Shown here in pieces: positions 5,300 to 5,805 of a DNA stretch of 5,805 bases. Both the position numbers and the translations under genes were made by a program. This DNA comes from Clostridia bacterium (GTDB lineage Bacteria > Bacillota > Clostridia > Oscillospirales > CAG-272). Every line of letters begins with the position of its first letter. The stretch's first letter is position 1. Under the pieces are notes generated by a model, which saw only the letters and a program-made list of their open reading frames with translations, had not been told where the DNA came from and searched no databases. Location of the stretch: assembly GCA_900763885.1 (NCBI GenBank), contig CAAFLY010000159.1, positions 1 through 5,805 on the forward strand, in the 5' to 3' direction.

Positions 5300-5805
5300 T
5301 TATTTCCAGAGACCGTTCGGATATACGCCTTCTGCGATGAGTGCCTTGAGCTTGGCGATCACGTCCGGCTTATCCGCGGCATAGGTGACGCCGAACCATT
5401 TGGCGGTGGTGGTGAGCACCTCTACATCGCACATGCCCTTTTCCATCATCGTATATACCGTATTCGGGAGCAGAGATTCGCTCTTGAGAGGCTCACGGTT
5501 CGGATCGTTGATGAACTTTACGAAATCCTCCTCAGCACCCTTGAAGAAGGAGGGAGTGAAGCTCCAGAAGTTCATCGATACGATGGTGTCGTTCGGAACG
5601 TGTACCTTTTCGCCGTTTTCTTCAAAATACGCGCCGCCTTCTTCCTTGAAGAGCTTGGTGCGCTCCACAATCTTGGTAAGCTTGCCGTTCTTTGCCGTGC
5701 ATACGCCGCGCGCCACACTGCCGTTGTCCGCCAGAGTATTGCCAAGCAGATAGCCGACCATGCAGTAGTGGCGGTTGTCGGGATCGTTGTCGACCTTTTT
5801 CAGGA
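5300..5805 (-). CDS. Sugar-type nucleotidyltransferase, C-terminal part, cut by window edge
   Basis: The last 167 residues of a protein whose start lies beyond the window. The sequence resembles the C-terminal half of a clostridial nucleotidyltransferase family of about 300 residues, with an N-terminal MobA/GlmU-like NTP-transferase domain that is not visible here. Recognisable blocks are RHYCMVGYLLGNTL (11-24), GSVARGVC (28-35), the VERT motif (45-48), DTIVSMNFWSFTPSFF (71-86), and a C-terminal TTAKWFGVTYAADKPDV segment ending GVYPNGLWK. I recall close relatives being annotated as nucleotidyltransferase or sugar-phosphate nucleotidyltransferase, often near galE. The nucleotide-binding loop and catalytic Asp residues cannot be checked in this window. 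With galE downstream, a role in making or recycling a UDP-sugar is plausible but not shown. Stop codon TAA at 5300; a 205-base gap precedes galE. The family is fairly sure, the substrate unknown. Confidence 0.75.
   Translation of the reverse strand, partial: LKKVDNDPDNRHYCMVGYLLGNTLADNGSVARGVCTAKNGKLTKIVERTKLFKEEGGAYFEENGEKVHVPNDTIVSMNFWSFTPSFFKGAEEDFVKFINDPNREPLKSESLLPNTVYTMMEKGMCDVEVLTTTAKWFGVTYAADKPDVIAKLKALIAEGVYPNGLWK

Overview
The window looks like ordinary chromosome of an endospore-forming member of the Clostridia, probably an Oscillospiraceae/Ruminococcaceae-type gut or anaerobic bacterium. The reasons are a clear SpoIIID, A/G-rich Shine-Dalgarno sites before the genes, roughly balanced base composition, and a GalE/GalM/nucleotidyltransferase set of the type common in that class. 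I see no phage, transposase, CRISPR array, tRNA or rRNA. All six supported genes lie on the minus strand, so the window is read from its right end to its left.

Right half (about 5805 to 1310): a sugar-metabolism cluster. It begins with the C-terminal part of a sugar-nucleotide-type nucleotidyltransferase, cut by the window edge. After a 205-base gap with a GC-rich hairpin come galE (UDP-glucose 4-epimerase) and, 24 bases later, galM (aldose 1-epimerase). After an 89-base gap with another perfect hairpin comes a cytoplasmic GH127-like glycosidase that keeps the Glu/Cys/Cys-Cys metal and nucleophile residues of beta-L-arabinofuranosidases. Together they suggest cleavage of a glycoside inside the cell, anomer correction of the released sugar, and interconversion of UDP-sugars. 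The true substrate is not readable from sequence.

Middle (1309 to 676): spoIIID, the mother-cell sporulation regulator. A good sigma-E-like promoter lies upstream, a possible vegetative -10 box lies further up, and a 14-bp-stem bidirectional terminator follows.

Left (675 to 1): the N-terminal 134 residues of coaX (type III pantothenate kinase), preceded by a near-consensus sigma-A promoter and an unusually long untranslated leader of about 220 bases. The leader contains a perfect 14-bp inverted repeat. One arm of this repeat plus its flank recurs (15 of 17 bases) upstream of spoIIID. This leader is the least explained part of the window. No clearly new system was found; the points worth checking are regulatory DNA/RNA elements and the divergent GH127-like enzyme.
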